Shown: positions 60,721 to 64,000 of the stretch, piece after piece
Layout of the letters: each line of letters opens with the position of its first letter
Numbering within the stretch: the stretch's first letter is position 1
NCBI RefSeq assembly: GCF_947179165.1
Contig: NC_077238.1
Span: 38,553,793 to 38,617,792, forward strand
Direction: 5' to 3'
From: Solanum dulcamara
Taxonomy: Eukaryota > Streptophyta > Magnoliopsida > Solanales > Solanaceae
DNA length: 64,000 bases
The notes under the pieces: model-generated
Databases searched by the model: none
Seen by the model: only the letters and a program-made list of their open reading frames with translations
What the model was told of the DNA's origin: nothing
Made by a program: the position numbers and the translations under genes

Positions 60721-61976
60721 ATCGACAATCGGTCCCCCTAGACTTGAGTTAGGGTGGAAAGTTTAGGGTGAGGTTGAAAAAGTGTTTTAAAAAATATTTT
60801 TTCTTACTTTTTGAGGTAAGTTATTTTACTTAAATTTGAGGAAAATAAGCTGATTTTGAATATATTTTTACATATATTTAAGCCAACCAAATATGAAAAG
60901 ATTGAAAAATATCCTTTATAACAAAAACACACTAGAAAAAGATCTGAAATATAATAATCTGAAAGTGAAAATGAACTGTGTCATTATTATTGTCAAGCTC
61001 ACCAAAAAAGCGCCACCTTCTATGGCTATAATTAAAGATCATAAATATTTGTAAAAACTAGACAAGGACATTTGGAGGGAGGCAAATCAAGTAAAGGACA
61101 TAAACACAAAGAGAATATGATAATCTGGGTTAACGTGCTAAAGGAAATGAAAATCATTTTCTTGACAAATTCGAGATGGGTAATTTATGAAAGCATTTTT
61201 AGTATTTATTTAGTTGATTTCTCAATATAACCAGAAATAAATTGTGATTCATGCACCCAAAGACTTTCTAACAGGCTTCACAGTAAATATTTATTTGTAT
61301 GTATACATGTCGTATTGATAAATTATTGTCTATGTTTAGAAGGTTGAATAAATTGATAATTAATGAATACTACCAATTAATCATGGTCACATAATAGTAA
61401 CTACTTATATTTAAATTTAATTTTTTAAAATTATTTAAATATATTGTATTGCATGTTTAAATTCGCTATCAATAAAACAAGAAATATCCATATAGGATAT
61501 AAATATTACTTCTAGAAAAGAGTAGAAGTAAATTTGATCCTTTTTGCACGTGAACTTTTTTAGCTTCTTTAATTTGAGGCTAATTTACCTTTTAGATATC
61601 TCCCTTATAGATCTATTTGCTTATTTTATTTGAGTTTCTTATCTAATTTCACCTTTTCTCTTTCATTCTTTATTGTGAAAATATAAGAATTAAAAATAAA
61701 GAAGTATGAACGGAAAAAAAGATAAAAGTAAAAAAATATTTAAACTATTTTTTTGTGGGTCTGTAATTTATTTTTTGTATCCGCAAATTATAAATGGGAT
61801 ATCTGTAATAAATTTTACTAGAAGATGAGTGGAATATTATTTTGATCATCAAAATAATAAACTCAATCGATTATTTCAGAGACCCCTCCTCCCTAAGATT
61901 TCACTCTATAACTATAATGACCCTCATGATTATTTCTACTTTTTCCGTGCATTTTTAGTGCTTATAGATTTTTTAT
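60721..61976. other. AT-rich stretch without a recognisable gene
   Basis: It begins with a GGAAAGTTTAGGGTGAGG lead and TTTTTCTTACTTTTTGAGG, text I recall from dispersed Solanaceae repeats. The remainder is low-complexity AT-rich DNA with no ORF over 60 codons that carries a motif. Confidence 0.4.
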
Positions 61977-62257
61977 TACTCTCCAAGTCATTTATGACTT
62001 GGTGGGGTTGATATTTCAGTCACCGAGCAGTTTATTTGGTTTTTATGTGAGTTTTTTTGTTTTTGAGCTTCTAAATTTATATTTTTTCACTTTGATCAAA
62101 ACTTTAGGTGAACAACCTCATATCATAATTTTGATAGTTCTGTTGGCTCCAAAATGTCAATTTTGGTCTAGACGTATGTTTGGTATGGGTTTCGAGGCTT
62201 TTGAGTTCATTTTCAGATACCTTATGAGTATGACTAACAACTGGGAAATGTGGTATG
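61977..62257 (+). repeat. Fragment of a B-family LTR (5' end)
   Basis: It matches 16672-16950: the palindrome recurs with one mismatch at 61983-62002, then TTCAGTCACC, GTCAAAACT and GGTCTAGA-type text. It stops where another LTR starts at 62258. Confidence 0.72.
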
Positions 62258-62576
62258 TGTCACGATATGATTCATCAGATCATGATGGAACCTACTACAA
62301 GTAGTAGATAACCCTAACTCATAGGCGGGAACCAAAATCAACGGGCTACAAGTGGAAAATAAATAAATAAATAAAGTGGAAGACAATAATATTCTGAAAA
62401 AAGAGAATTAATTGAATAGGTAATACAAGGGACCACTCCAAATGCCTGACATCAGACAGTATTCGAGCATCTAATCAAAATAAGAGTACAAGAATTTTAC
62501 ACAAACAAATATAAGTACAGACTGTCTTCGAAAGTTAACTAAAGACTAGTCCTAGTCTAAAGTAGATCTAAATCTT
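62258..62576. repeat. LTR-like fragment starting TGTCACGATATGATT
   Basis: The ends TGTCACG and the following inverted CATGATG recall palindromic LTR termini such as that of the 965 bp element. It contains a (AAAT)n run at 62360-62380. No coding motif. Confidence 0.45.
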
Positions 62577-64000
62577 CCACGATCCAAGCTAGACCCTAGA
62601 CATGACACGATGAATAAGATCCCAAGAGACTCTAAACAAGCCTCTTAAAATAACATAGCATGTATTTGGATAATAAAAATCAATATGAGAGAAATATGGA
62701 AGATAAGTCTAAAATAAAATTCTCAATTTAATGAGAATCTAAGCATGACATCCGATAATGCGAGAAATACATGCTAAGTCTGACATAGCCTTTACTAACA
62801 TAGATGGAGTATAATAGAAGCCCTAGCTCACTCAAAAAAATATGAGACTAAAAGAAATGAAATAAACATCATAAAATGTATGCGTTCTCGAAGCATGAGG
62901 ACTCACTAATAAAGCAACATCGATTGGAACTTGATGAGAATCTAAGCATGACATCCGATAATGTGAGAAATACATGCTAAGTCTGATATAGCCTTTACTA
63001 ACATAGATGGAGTATAATAGAAGCCCTAGCTCACTCAAAAAAATATAAGACTAAAAGAAATGAAATAAACATCATAAAATGTATGCATCCTCGAAGCATG
63101 AGGACTCACTAATAAAGCAACATCGATTGGAACTTGTACTAGCTACGAGGATTAATGGGAGCATCGTGAACTATATTATAAAATATTATAAGAAAAAGAG
63201 CATATATCAGTAGTATAGTATGTAGTGAGTATGAAGAATGTGCAATGCATGAAATAGACATAATAATGCAATGACCAAGCTAAAACATACTGAAGTCCCT
63301 TAAAATATCTTTAGAGCGTAAAACATATTCAATGCAATATTCATAAGAAAATCATAAGAGAGTCATAATGAGAACATAGCATAGAGAGAATCATGAGTCA
63401 TAGTGATAAATACACCCAATCAACATAAACCATGTGAATTAAAACTTGGAGTTCAGTGTCTTTCCCACACCGAAAAGAGGTTGTCCTACTTGCCAGGTAA
63501 AGACCATCAACTTAGGCTATTTGTGGATCCAGTAGATTAAGATTTGATTGTCCATCTAGGGACATCCTATGGTGGCACATAGTTATGGAACCTAGGTAAT
63601 TTCTTCTAGTCCACTTGGTACTAGGTAAGCTCTCAACAAGAATATCATAAATAAAAAGTCAGTTTTTGAGAAGAAAGGCAAGAATCTAGTATTACCAAGT
63701 TCTTCATAGAATACATAAAAAATATAATAATAGCTCCTTAAAAAATATTATGAACCTCAACCCAATGAAAGTCATAAGAGATACTTAATAAAAAGCATAT
63801 AGATCATGATAAATATTTCATAAAAAATCATACTTAAATCAAAGTGACTAAATCATGGAAAACCTTTATGATGAGACTACTTCCCTTTTGAAGGAAATCT
63901 TAATTTCATAAAATTCATGTTGGTGACTCATCTAAAGTATCCTTCAAAACATAGTTCATAAATTCATGATGTATGCAAAATTCTTCAAACATAGTTCATA
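62577..64000 (-). repeat. LTR fragment of the A/E/G/H group, minus strand, runs off the window
   Basis: CGATCCAAGC...GACATGACACGATGAATAAG (62580-62615) matches the U5 end of H (49018). GGATCCAGTAGATTAAG (63522-63540) and the GGCACATAGTTAT box (63574) match the same group. The expected primer site to the left is missing. Confidence 0.7.
62731..63136. repeat. Tandem duplication, 2 x 203 bp
   Basis: Units 62731-62933 and 62934-63136 differ at only about five positions, so the duplication is much younger than the LTR it lies in. Confidence 0.92.

Overview
This window reads as plant nuclear heterochromatin, most likely from a Solanaceae genome. It is AT-rich, has no recognisable host gene, and consists almost entirely of nested and decayed Ty3/gypsy LTR retrotransposons plus one broken endogenous pararetrovirus (caulimovirid). 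The Solanaceae assignment is an inference. It rests on LTR ends such as TGTAACATCCC, TGTAAGACCC, TGTTACACCCC and TGTCACGACCC, on long 2-3.6 kb LTRs, on chromodomain-bearing pol, and on tRNA-iMet-type primer sites (TGGTATCAGAGC).

Layout, with element letters used throughout. A: 1-4785 (+), pol C-terminus, one 2.3 kb LTR, primer site and gag start. Pararetrovirus block: 4786-10428, with the movement protein on the minus strand and capsid, protease, reverse transcriptase, RNase H and a downstream ORF on the plus strand. B: 10429-19885 (+), two long LTRs around a rotten gag. C: 19890-22905 (-), gag start plus LTR. 22906-25950: LTR-like debris, a small tandem repeat and a promoter-like stretch. 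D: about 25950-31077 (+), LTR, gag, protease and RT, resuming at 42450-43310 with RNase H end and integrase. E: 31078-42449 (-), a nearly full element inside D. F: 32578-35562, a solo LTR with target-site duplication inside E. H: 43311-51585 (-), an element with both LTRs. G: 51586-59639 (+), an element with both LTRs whose integrase is split by a 965 bp element with long inverted ends (55517-56481). 59640-64000: a degenerate short-word repeat field, a palindromic AT-rich stretch and three LTR fragments, one with a 203 bp tandem duplication.

The elements do not cooperate as a living system. All coding regions except the A pol tail (545 codons open) carry stops, frameshifts, deletions or catalytic substitutions. 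The LTRs still show promoter and processing signals: TATA boxes, polypurine tracts and primer sites. A, C, E, G and H share related R-U5 sequence but have different U3 regions, each with its own clustered palindrome-like word. The order of insertion is readable in places: F is inside E, E is inside D, and the 965 bp element is inside G. All calls come from reading the sequence; no database search was run, and family and clade names are recalled knowledge.
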